A DNA stretch of 64,000 nt, taken from Sclerurus mexicanus. Lineage: Eukaryota; Chordata; Aves; Passeriformes; Furnariidae. The stretch is from NCBI GenBank assembly GCA_013396755.1, contig VWZF01007082.1:124001-188000 (forward strand), read 5' to 3'. Below are positions 50,815-61,265 of this stretch, one piece after another. Numbering within the stretch: position 1 is the stretch's first letter; the number at the start of each line of letters is the position of its first letter. Below the pieces are notes generated by a model. The model saw only the letters and a list, made by a program, of their open reading frames with translations, searched no databases and was not told the origin of the DNA. A program made the position numbers and the translations under genes.

Positions 50815-53800
50815 CTTAGTGTTTAAATAATGTAAAAATAATTGCTTTGGTATTTATTAATCTGTGTAAAGTAAAAAACTTCCACAAGACCCTAGCAGAT
50901 TTAAAACCACAATAAACTAGTGGGTCCTTTTTAAAGAATCAGAATTTCTGAGATGGTAAAAGCTGTAATCCAGTTAGGGAGGTAATTTAAGTAACAGTCT
51001 CATCATATCAGTATGTGCAACGTAAATAAGACTTATCCTGAGGCAAATGCCTTCCAGGATGTGGGATAGAATATCCAGATTGCGAAGTTAGAGTAGAAGA
51101 TGTTAACAGGACAAGCAAGTGAAGAAAATCTGATGACTATCACAAGCTTATGAAAGGCAAGAAAGGATACACACTGAGAAGATGTGCATCAACACCTTCA
51201 TATTTGTGAAAACTCTTGCTCGGGACCTTTTGGGCCCAGAAAGACACTTACTGTGCTGGGCTTAGAAGAAGTGTGTGTCATGACCTCCAGGCCTATCCAT
51301 GACAGAAAGGGACAATGATCACTGAAGCCAATTAACATTGCAGGCATTGCTGGACCCTGCTTCCCTGCCTCTCTCTCTGTCCTTGGATGCCTTTTCCCTT
51401 TTGGTCATGTTTATGAAGAAGTGGTAGCTTGGCCTTTTTCTTGCAGCTGGTTCTGTGTCTGCCTGTGAAATAATGAAGGGGTAGGAGGTAAAGTGGTTGC
51501 AGAAGATTCTGGCCTGCTCTGAGTAAATGGCGAGAGGGAGCTTCTGTGCAGAAATGGACAAAACTATTTAGGTCTCTTCAGGAGTAACAAGCATGGTACT
51601 AGAAGACAGAATCAGCTGCCTACTTAGATGTGAGGACAGTCACAAAGACAGCTTTGGGAAACTAGAGTGTAATAATAGATGATATGGTGTCTGATGGATT
51701 GCCTGACTACTTGCTGGAGTGTGGACAGGAGGTTTTCTAGCTGATGCATTTGAGAAACTCATTTGCTTCATGAAACATTTTTGCACTTAACCTCCAGATG
51801 TGCCTGCAAGTCCTGTTGATGTTCCCCAATGCCTGTCAGGAAGTGATGAAAAAAGAGAGAACAAGTAATCCCTGACACCACTGATTACTTTATATTGGTT
51901 TTGAAACGTAAGAGTGGCAGGGCTTTCCTCTTTGCTTCTTTTGTTACTTTTGCTTTGCTCTGTTGTCTTTAATTGGGGTATCAAAGGGTATTTGGTAGTG
52001 TGTGCTTTCATGTATACTGGGGGTTTTTTTCAACTCTTTGTCCAGAACAACTTTCAAACTGAAAAGAAAAAGATCAGCAAGTTGTGGTGTTTTGTGCAGG
52101 GATGGTCAAAATGTAATTTCTGATATGTAAGTAATTTTTATCCAGATTGTCTTAAAAGGCAAATTCTTTCTTGTAAAATCAGGAACGTAATCGAAAGACA
52201 AGTTGAGATGCTTAAGTTAGCCAGGGGAGAAGCAAATTAAACTAGGTTCTGTCCAAGAGGGACTCATCCCTAAAACTTACTCCCTCTTTCCTGTTCTTGT
52301 CTGTCTTCATTTTAATGTCCTGCAGGTGAAAATGCAGGGCCTATGGGGCTATTCCAGAAAGACATACTTTCTTTGACCTGCAGTGCAGGGATCAAAGTCT
52401 TGTTACTATTGCATCAGTACAGTTTTACTCTGCTTTATGCCGTACATCTAATCCAGAACTTTGGTATTTACTCTGGTTGTGGAACTGTTGGCAGAGCTGT
52501 GTGAGACAGCTCCAGGAAAAGCAGAACTGCTGGGATCTACGCTATCGCTAAACTCAAACCAAAACAAAATGCATATCTTCACAGTTCTTCCTATTGATAT
52601 TAGAAGTAATAAATACAGCAAAGGAGCTTCTCCAAATTATTTGGGATGCTAAGTAGAATGGGAAAGTGCTTAGAAATATTTCTCAAATGGTTTCTGTAAA
52701 CATTCTTTGAATAACTTTCCTGTGCTTAGGTTTGGTGTGTTTTTAAGAAGACAGGGACACTTTCTCAAAAATTAGTTTTTGTCTTCCCCTTTGCTTTTCA
52801 GAAATCTCAGAGGTTGGGGAAATAAAATTTCAGTTCCATTTTAAGATTTCAAGAGAAGCAAATAAAGTTTCAAAGGAACATCTGGAACTTAGCCCCCAAC
52901 TTGACACCAAACTCCTCTAAGTTTGGCCATGACTCATTGTTCTGGACATATAAATGCGATGCCAGCAGCTGACAGGGCATGTTTCTTTAGCTGATTACTG
53001 TACTGCTACAAGGTTTCAGAAAAACAGAAGGCAAATTTCAGTTAGGATGCTATTGCAATTCGTGCTTTCCTTGATGCAGCCCTTGACTGTATCAACCCAT
53101 ACTAAAGTCACATGGCATGTGTGTGATTTGACAGGATTTAATAAAGAAAAAAAATTGGAAAAGGGATGCACTTAAAAAGTGGTGTCATAACAGTCATGAA
53201 TATACCAAGGAAGCAGTGAGTTAGTGAATCTGCTGCTCTCATTGAAAAGAAACTGAATTTCCTGTTGATAAAAGGTTTTGATAATGGTGAATCTGCTCCA
53301 GTATTTTGCTATTAAAACTGAGTATGTAGGAAATGTAGTGAAGTACTTTGAGTTTGGGTTCTTGCCTTTCTGTTGAAGGACCCTGAACAACGGGTTGGAT
53401 GTTTGTTTTGAAGAAACCCTATGCATCTATTCCACTTTACAAATAAAACTGCACAATATTTGGAGGGTTGTAGAGTAACATTACAGAAGCAGGAGGAGAT
53501 GAGAGACCTGCAACAATCAAAAAGCTGTTAACAAACAGTTTTTCTTACCTACAATAATTGTATTGCTGAATCTTGTTAGAGTTATGGACAAGAAAATTGA
53601 AACTGCATCCCATGGTATATCAGAGTTTTCCTTATATTGTGTTCAGCCTTAACAAGGTTTGACCGTGTATCCTGAAGATTTTCCTTCACTATATATGCCA
53701 TTAGCATTGTCATTAGCTTATTCTTATCCCAGTATTGACATCAGCAGTCAGGAGTAAAATGTAGAGAAGGTCAGACCATGATCTGATGGTTTCTGTCTTA

Positions 53801-54764
53801 AATTTTATGTCTGGCCCGTTCCTGTATACAAGAACTCTAGGCAGTAGTTACCCCCAGGAAGAAAGAGCAGGAGTGACATGAAGGAAGAAAACATAGATAT
53901 ACAGCAATTTCCAGACTTTAAAATTTTTTTAAGTTTTTTTTTTGAGAATGGCTGGAGTTAGAATTACACAGAAATGGGTACAGAGTAGAAAACTAAGGTT
54001 CACCGAAGCAGGAAGGGGCTAAACCATGCAGAGGCCAGAAGAAAATGGATGGAGCTTTAGTTTGATATCAAAGATGAGAGTAATCAGGGAAAGTTTCTGA
54101 GAAGTGTTTGGAGTTTTCTTGAATGATAAGGAGAACAAGATGAATTCTAAAGATGGCATGAAATACATGATGAGAAGAAGCTGGAACAGTCAAGGCTTCA
54201 AGATGAAAGGCACAACAGGGCAGGCGGTGGGAGATGTCTCTGAAATATAGTTCTGGATATTCTGTTGGCATTGAAATTTAGGGAAGAGTCAAAGGTTATA
54301 TACTCTTAGTACATAAGCATAAGAGACAGGAAAAAATACTGAATCTGCCAACAGTTATAGACAGAAAAGGAGCTGGAATTTCCTTGACACCAAGGGAGTT
54401 TCTTTCAATCATGATACCACTAAGCTTTCCAAATGTCTCTGAAAATATTTATTGAAGCATGACTTACCTACTTTCTAAAACATTTTTGCATTCCAAGAGA
54501 TAATACAGTTAGAGTGCTCTGCATGGCTGTCCATTCTGCAACCTTTTCTGAGGTGACTAATTCTCATGGAATTTCAGGGTATTTGTTAATTTAAATACCT
54601 TTACTTCCTTTTAAAAACCTGCTACCTTCTGTTAATAGATACATAAAGAATATGAAGGCATGAAGAAAAATTTACAGGCTATCATCCAGAATATTAGTAA
54701 AATGTCTATGATTAGAATAAATTTATACAATAGATATGATTTTTTTTAGTTAACATTTTAGTTT

Positions 54765-54801
54765 GGGGGGGGGGGGTTGTTTGAGGAGGGGGGGTTTTGG
54801 G
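54765..54801 (+). repeat. G-rich run with quadruplex potential
   Basis: A run of 12 G (54765-54776) is followed, after a short spacer, by 7 G (54788-54794), TTTT and GGG (54799-54801), all in an AT-rich background. This could fold as a G-quadruplex; the homopolymer length may also be a sequencing estimate. Confidence 0.6.
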
Positions 54802-57800
54802 TTTTTTTAACTGTACCTGAATCAATCTTTAAATGTTCTTTTAGTTAGGAATAATGTGTATCTCAGATGTTATTTAAACATTTCCTCTACCAAGCCATGT
54901 TATTTTAAACAAGTGGTAAATGAATCACTTGCAGAGTTCTCTGCAGAATTGAAGATTAATACTGTTTTCTCCAGCGTAAGACATTCAAATTCATCCTCTA
55001 GAAAACAATAGAGAACACTGACTACCCTTCTGGGAAAATGCAAGCAATTCTGTAAAGTCAGGGGAGGTTTACATTACAGTTGTCATATAAAACTCAGACA
55101 AGTGAAATCATAAAAGCCAAACCAAAATCAAAACCAGTTTAATACAGGTGAATGTCAATGCCAAACAAGAAAAAGGCAGTGAAGTTGCAGTTTGTCTGCA
55201 ACAGAACAGAACAAAGAATTTAAAATGGGAGAAGAATATGAACAAAATTGAAATTAAAATTGAACAGTATACTGACTGAAAGTGAGGATGGAAAATGCAA
55301 GCAGCTAGCTGGTAACAAATATTAGCTATAGCAGATGTGATTGCCATTAGCTCTAAATGCATGTTAAATTAAAGCCAGCATCTGTTCTCACAGATATGGC
55401 CGCAGTCATCTTAAAAGAAAGGTTAATTTGGAACCCAAAACTTTAGAAAAGGATTAAAGACAAGGTTTGGTAGAGGTAGAGAAACCTGATCTCTGATAAC
55501 CATATAATACTGGCAACCTAAATCTATTTTAATAAATAGTATGCTGAAATAACTGTTTAAAAAACAGTCATAGCAAACTTGTTTTAGGGTCATAAATTAT
55601 GAATTAATGTGTGTTTCTCGTTTTGGGTCTTGCTGTAAAACACGAAGTTCAATTTTATATGATTTAACCACTCTGAATTTAAGCAGCAAAACTATGGTTT
55701 TGAACACAGTCTACTTTATTTCTAGAATATCGCACAGATTTAAAGCAATGTTGCTGAAGTAACAAGTCTAAAGTAAGAAGTTAGATGTCTTTGTTTAGTC
55801 AGGATCTATAATAAGCTTAGTAATTACTTCTCACATTTTAATTTCGCTGTAGTAAAGTTTAAATTTTTAAAGTTCACAACAATGTAAAACTTGTAGTAAT
55901 CATAGTTTGCTGTTTAATAGTGTAGAGCAAGGAAATTTTTAGAGATAGTGAGTCAATGAGACCATGTATTCTTAAATATTTATGGTACTTCTGGGACAGT
56001 TGTGCAAGAACTGTAGAGTATATGCTACTATTATTTGCTTCTCCCAGCATGTTGCCATGTCCCCTGAACAAACATGATCCATGCAATTTAGCCGTTACCA
56101 TTTAGAAATTATATCTTTATGAAAGAAAGGTATAATAGTCCCATTAGAGAAATCTCTTATTGAACCTCTGATGTCAACAACCTGATAACGGGGGTACAGG
56201 ATGCAAGTTAAAATGACAAAATTGGCTAGCTGGTATAAAGTAGTTGAGTGTAGATTACTACAGGATTTGTACAAAAGGGAATTTGCTACCATTTTTTTTT
56301 CTTATTTTGTACTGGTAGTAAACATGTCCATTTTGTTATGTTGGGTTGACATACAGAAATCTGTCATTAGCAGGTATGTCTTGCCAGTATATTGGTTTAT
56401 GAGTTTTCAGTAATAAATCAGTGGCACAAAGTTCTTTCCCACTTTTGTTGACTGAGAGTTGCTGTTTGAATGTTAAAGTAAAAATCCATTTACTCTTACA
56501 ATAGAGATAACATCTGAAAATATTTTTCTCCCTGAGGGTAGAAACTATCTGCTAACATCTCCATGCAATAATAACTACCCAGAGTCCATATTTGAAAAGA
56601 GAAAACCAAACTGAAACATGCAAGCATGATGCTGCAGTTCTGTTCTAGTGTGATGTCTCCTATTGTCTCCCTAGTATGCATTTTCTGTCATTTTCATAAT
56701 TCTCCTCAAAAAATCATAAATGCTATTACACAGTAGACATTAAAAATGTTATCCCAAATAAAATGAGCTGAAAAGAGAATAGTTTCATTATTTAAACAAA
56801 AGAAATATTGTTCCTACCATATTTGCTTCTGGAAATTGAAAAGTGAAGATAGGATAGGGGATAGAAAAAAGGACTAGAAATTTGCCCTTCAGTTTCAACC
56901 CATTTGGGTTTGAAAATAAACTTCTATTTTGAAAATACTTGTGTTTTTCTTCAAATCATGGACTTGTACTGTTAGCAACTCATTTAAACAGCCACTGTGA
57001 AAATGGTTGGTCAGCATTGTATTTTAATGACAGTTTTGCCCATGAGGAATGCAAGACATAATTCCATCAATAAAATCAGAATCTCCACCATCTACAAATG
57101 ACAGTCAGAATGCACACGTATAAAAGAAGTCCATGGCATTAGAATAAAAGGAAAAATAATGTTCTGGTCCGGAATTGTAACTGATGAAAGAGACACCCTA
57201 AATAACATTTAAGAATTGCTCTGGTCAGAGATTCCTTTGATATATAGGTAATTTCAGTGTCTTATCTTTACAGTAAAAATATTACTAGTGGTGTTCTCAA
57301 AAGTCCAAACTTAGATACTTGAATAATCCTCACAGATATTCATACTTTAAATAGGAGAGGTAGTGTCATTCCTACAAAATATACACATAGTAGAATGGAA
57401 AGGAAAAAATCCCTCCAAGATGTTAAACATAGGCACTTGCAGCGAAGTACAGGGAAAACTACAACAGGAAATTAAAAAGTTGTGGAAAAAAGTCAGATTG
57501 TGAATTACAAGGAAGAGTGGCTGTCTGTCATTTAACCCCAAGGATAAATGTCCTAATTGATGAGGTAGCTAACAATGTAAAGTTGACATAGGAGATGAAC
57601 TACTCAGAGAGCGAAAAGGGGGGTAAAGAGACTAAAAAGGCAGGAATTTCTAGATTCAAGTTAAGGAAAGCTTCTAAAATTTGTGATAGGGATATGGACT
57701 CTAAAGAAACCTCATTAGTTAAACAGAAAACATGAAGTTCAATGATCAAAGTGGAAGCCATAAAAACCGAACCAGAAATCAAAAGCAAACATCAGATGGT

Positions 57801-58546
57801 AGTTCAACCATCTTAATGAAAAAGAGGACATGGCAAATTCCTCATATTCTCAAATCTTTAAATGGTGACAGAATATGCTCATTTGTTCTGAGTTTCTGGG
57901 CTGTGGGTGCCGACACCCTCTCTTTCCCCAGTGTCAGAGAATACAATCAGGTGGTTGTGAAGCGTTGAAAATTTACTGTGCTCCTCCATAGTCTGCACAC
58001 CTTTTGTCTTCATGGTCAAGTAACTTCCATCTACCTCTTAAGTTCTCCCACATTATATAGATTTACTGCCACCAGTAATTCTTACACTCTTTTAAAATAA
58101 ATTGTGAAAATCTAACTTAAATGAGAAACTTCAACCTAAGAAACTCTAAAAGGGCTTATCTAGTTCTGGTTGCTATATTTAGTGATAGAACAGGGAAGCA
58201 AATACATCATTATAGAGATTAGCTGATAAAAATCTGTGCTGTTAGTGGCTGTGACTCTTATGTTTTAAGTATTTGTGAAGAAAATGAAGCATAGAACTAT
58301 TTTCATGAGTAATAAAAACTTTCATTTGGTTAGGAATGGGTTTTGTACTTGGCTGTTTCTGTAGCAATGTATTACTTCTACCCTGGACAAGTTTTGTGGG
58401 TACTGACTGCTTATGCTGCTTCTGTCTTCATTTCTGCTTTGACAATGTTTCATGTGCTGTTTGGATTATGGATTACTCTTGTGTTAAGACACTGGAGTCA
58501 TGCTGTAGGTACCACTTGAGCCATTTGTCAGAGATTCAAACAGTAG

Positions 58547-58552
58547 TTTATT
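58547..58552 (-). promoter_or_regulatory. Possible distal polyadenylation signal of MAP10
   Basis: The minus strand reads AATAAA about 145 nt past the MAP10 stop codon. It is a candidate distal alternative to the signal at 58621. Confidence 0.4.
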
Positions 58553-58620
58553 TTTAAAATGTCCTAACTAAATTCACTGACGTATTAAATGTGCATAATA
58601 AAGTGTTAAATTAACTTGTA

Positions 58621-58626
58621 TTTATT
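58621..58626 (-). promoter_or_regulatory. Candidate polyadenylation signal of MAP10
   Basis: The minus strand reads AATAAA about 70 nt downstream of the MAP10 stop. Use of this signal would give a very short 3' UTR. Only the hexamer is seen; cleavage is not demonstrated. Confidence 0.5.
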
Positions 58627-58695
58627 GCAGCTAAATGTACCAGGCCTTATAAAGTTTAAATACCGTATCTTAATCAAGACAGTGAAAACTTGTAA

Positions 58696-60592
58696 TTACA
58701 TTGTGTATCCCGGGAGCTTGTTTATTATAAGTTCACTGATGTCTTTGTACTGATGAGGAGCATGTAGTTTTTCCAGAAAATCATCCTCGTTTTCTGACAT
58801 ACTGTTTTCCAGGACACTAAGTTCAAGATCAGACATGTTAGATGGCAAGTAAGAGCTAACTTTAGTTACTGACTGTTTTTCTCCTGCTGAGGGCTGCCCT
58901 CTTCCTCTATTCAGATCAGTACCAGATCTAACTTGTTTGCTTCTCAGTGTAGGTATTTGTTTAATATGCTGATTGCCCCTGTTTGCGTCCTTACTGATCT
59001 GCTGGGCTTTCCGTTCTTCATCTAATAATGATGTCTCTATCTGAGCAAGGTTAAGTGAGTCAGCAGATTCAGAACTAGCTCTCTTGCTGGTTTTAAAGTC
59101 ACGGTTTCTCCTCAAAGATTGGACTGGAGAGGAAGCCGAAGGAACTGGCACTAGATCTGAAGTACTTTCAGCTCTTTGACTTGTCTTTGAAATTCTGGAC
59201 CTGCAGGATTCTGGCTCTGTATCTGACCTACCTCTCTTTGGGCTTTCAACACACAGAGGTTCAGGACTGCTGTCAAGAGCTTCTGAGTCTTTCTCTGTAC
59301 ACTCAGCATTGGTGAAATCTTCTGAATAAATTGTGTTCTCAGGACTAGTAACAAAGTCATCTATGAATTTGGAGTTGTTTTCAACACTCCTGCTGAGGCT
59401 TGGTTTATGACCACTTATAACAGATGCATCATCATGCTCTGTGGTTTCATGATGGATTAGGTGTACTGCTTCCTCATTACTTCCCTTTGCATTAGCATCT
59501 GATGGGAGCGCTGCTGGGAGTTGAGCTTTCACACACTTTTCCTCATGAGCAGATTTTAATACAGATTCCTCCAGTAAGGGGGCTGTAGTTTCTTTGTATG
59601 GATGCTCCTTGCTTGCAATTGCATTGTTCCTCCATAGACTTGTAATAGAACGTTTCTGCAGGTCAGGGGATGCATCTCCTGTCACAGAAATGGACTCTGA
59701 GAGAGCACTGTTTTCTAATGAAGTCTGAACAGTTTTATCCAACTGATTATTGCGCTTTGAACTATCTCCCTTGCTACAAGACCGGCAAGAAGCCACATGC
59801 TGTTCTCCAGCACTTCTGAGCAGCTTTCTGTTGCGTACGGGACTTCTCTCGTTCAGCATCTCCATTTGCTTTTTTCTGTGTTTCTCCCTCCTTTCAAGAA
59901 TTATCAGTTTATCGGGGTTGGTCTGCTGCAGCCGTAGCCTCAGTGTATTTGTCAACCCATACAACAATTTCTTTCTGGGAGGTCTGTTCTCTTTAGCTTT
60001 GCAGTTCCTTTTGGATGTTGGCTCTCCCTGGGGCGCGGCTTTCTTAGGTCTCCCAGTGCCAGGAGACACTGGTGAGGTGGCCTCTTGTTTGAATCGAGGG
60101 CTCGCAGCCTCACTGCTCCCACCCGGCCCCACAGGTGCCTCTGCAGGCTGGATGGCAGCAGAGTGGCCGGGGGGCTGGTAGAGCCACGCGAGATGGGGGT
60201 GGACAGCAGCAGCAGCAGGCAGAGCGCTGTGGGTGAGCACCGACAGCTCGGCCAGCAAGGCGCTGAGCAGCGGCAGCTGCCCCAGGGCGGCGCGGGGCTG
60301 CCCCGGGCTGGCGGGGTGCAGCAGCGAGGGTCCGGCACTGGGACGTGGCGGGCTCTGGCCCTTGTCCTCCTCCCGCGGCCTCCGGGCCTCGACGTGCAGC
60401 CACTGCCCCGCGCCCGCTTGTGCTGCTGCTGCTGCTGCTGCTGGGGGCCGCTGGGGCTCGGCCGGCTCACGGCTGTAGTAGAGCAGCGGGGGGCAGAACA
60501 CGTTGCCTTCCAGCTCCTCACCCTCTTCCTCCTCCTCCTGCTCCTGCTCCTGCTCCTCCTCGCCCCCCGGCTCAGGGGAGGCGGCAGGCGGC
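58696..60592 (-). CDS. MAP10: MAP10 (microtubule-associated protein 10), C-terminal part, 5'-incomplete at gap
   Basis: MAP10 (KIAA1383/MTR120) binds and stabilises microtubules and acts at spindle and midbody during cell division (family knowledge). Here 631 uninterrupted codons follow the gap. Counted from the first codon after it: an acidic Glu/Gln run at about 11-27, GNVFCPPLLYY at 29-39, seven alanines from a GCA repeat at 51-57, LPLLSALLAELS at 106-117, the family-defining HPHLAWLY at 131-138 (60178-60201), LLYGLTNTLRLRL at 209-221 and a basic stretch ERREKHRKKQ. The C-terminus has VSSYLPSNMSDLEL and ends KDISELIINKLPGYTM. These match the human protein (about 905 residues, one exon, from memory). 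No intron is needed, as in human. Missing are roughly the first 300 residues, including the MAP10_N region. The middle Ser/Glu-rich part is low-complexity and poorly conserved. There is no stop or frameshift, so the gene looks functional. Confidence 0.95.
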
Positions 60593-60696
60593 NNNNNNNN
60601 NNNNNNNNNNNNNNNNNNNNNNNNNNNNNNNNNNNNNNNNNNNNNNNNNNNNNNNNNNNNNNNNNNNNNNNNNNNNNNNNNNNNNNNNNNNNNNNN
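60593..60696. other. Assembly gap (104 N) inside MAP10
   Basis: 104 undetermined bases interrupt the 5' part of MAP10 in very GC-rich sequence. Human MAP10 needs roughly 300 codons before the point where this gene resumes, so the true missing length is probably several hundred bases more than written. Confidence 1.
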
Positions 60697-61020
60697 CGCG
60701 CGGGCGCTGGGGCCGTGCGGCCCCTTGGCCGGCGGTGTGAGGGGCGGTGTGAGGGCGCCGGGCCCCGCAGCGCAGGGCTGCGGCCCCGGTGCGCCCTCAG
60801 CAGCCTCCCTGCCGCCCGCCCTGGTGTCTGCGGGGGGTGGGCAGCAGCTGCTGCCAGGTGTCCGCTCGCGGGCGGCCTGCCGTGCCGTGGCAGCTGCCCC
60901 TGCCCGCGGTGCTGAACAGCGCGGCGCGCTGTTGGCTCTCGGAGGAGACATTGGAGCAGGGGTGCGGTGGGGCCTGTGCTCCGTCGGGCAGCAGGAGCGG
61001 TGCTCGTGGAGGCAGGGAGG
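60697..61020 (-). other. GC-rich sequence upstream of the MAP10 gap (5' UTR/promoter or unresolved N-terminal coding)
   Basis: A minus-strand frame starting with ATG at 60951 runs open for 85 codons to the gap and is nominally in frame with MAP10. It is Pro/Ala/Arg-rich and shows none of the conserved MAP10 N-terminal sequence (human begins with an LFSLELLVDWVRLEA-type segment, from memory). I checked the other minus-strand frames by eye without finding it. In DNA this rich in G and C, open frames arise without coding. This is most likely CpG-island promoter or 5' UTR, with the real start codon inside the gap. The alternative, an exotic bird N-terminus, is less likely. Confidence 0.55.
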
Positions 61021-61034
61021 GACGCTTAAATTAT

Positions 61035-61265
61035 TCTCACTTTCAACAAATCAGTTGGGTTGGAGAAGAGCTTTGAGATCATCGAGTCCAGCCTATGACT
61101 GAACACCCCCAGGCCAACTAGACCAGGGCACGCAGTGGCAGCTCCAGTCTTTCCTTAAACACCTCCAGGGATGGTGACACCACCACCCCCCATTCGAATG
61201 TCCAATCACCCTTTCTGTGAAGAAATTCTTCCTAATGTCCAACCTAAACCTCCTCTAGTGAAGCT
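61035..61265 (-). repeat. CR1 LINE 3' fragment, antisense
   Basis: The plus strand reads 'cagttgggttggagaagagc', 'tttgagatcatcgagtccag', 'cctccagggatggtgacacc', 'gtgaagaaattcttcctaat' and 'aacctaaacctcctct', which is the reverse complement of a CR1 3' end. It lies just upstream of the MAP10 promoter region and sets a left-hand limit for unique upstream sequence. Confidence 0.9.

Larger units (their letters stand above)
48731..58546. other. Intergenic DNA downstream of MAP10, 9.8 kb
   Basis: No gene is supported; all frames are short. It contains a perfect 15-bp tandem pair (50785-50814) and a G-rich run (54765-54801). Confidence 0.5.

Noticed and set aside
59750..60915. Plus-strand frames of 131-276 codons over MAP10
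   Set aside because: They are shadows of the minus-strand MAP10 coding sequence in GC-rich DNA and include the N gap.
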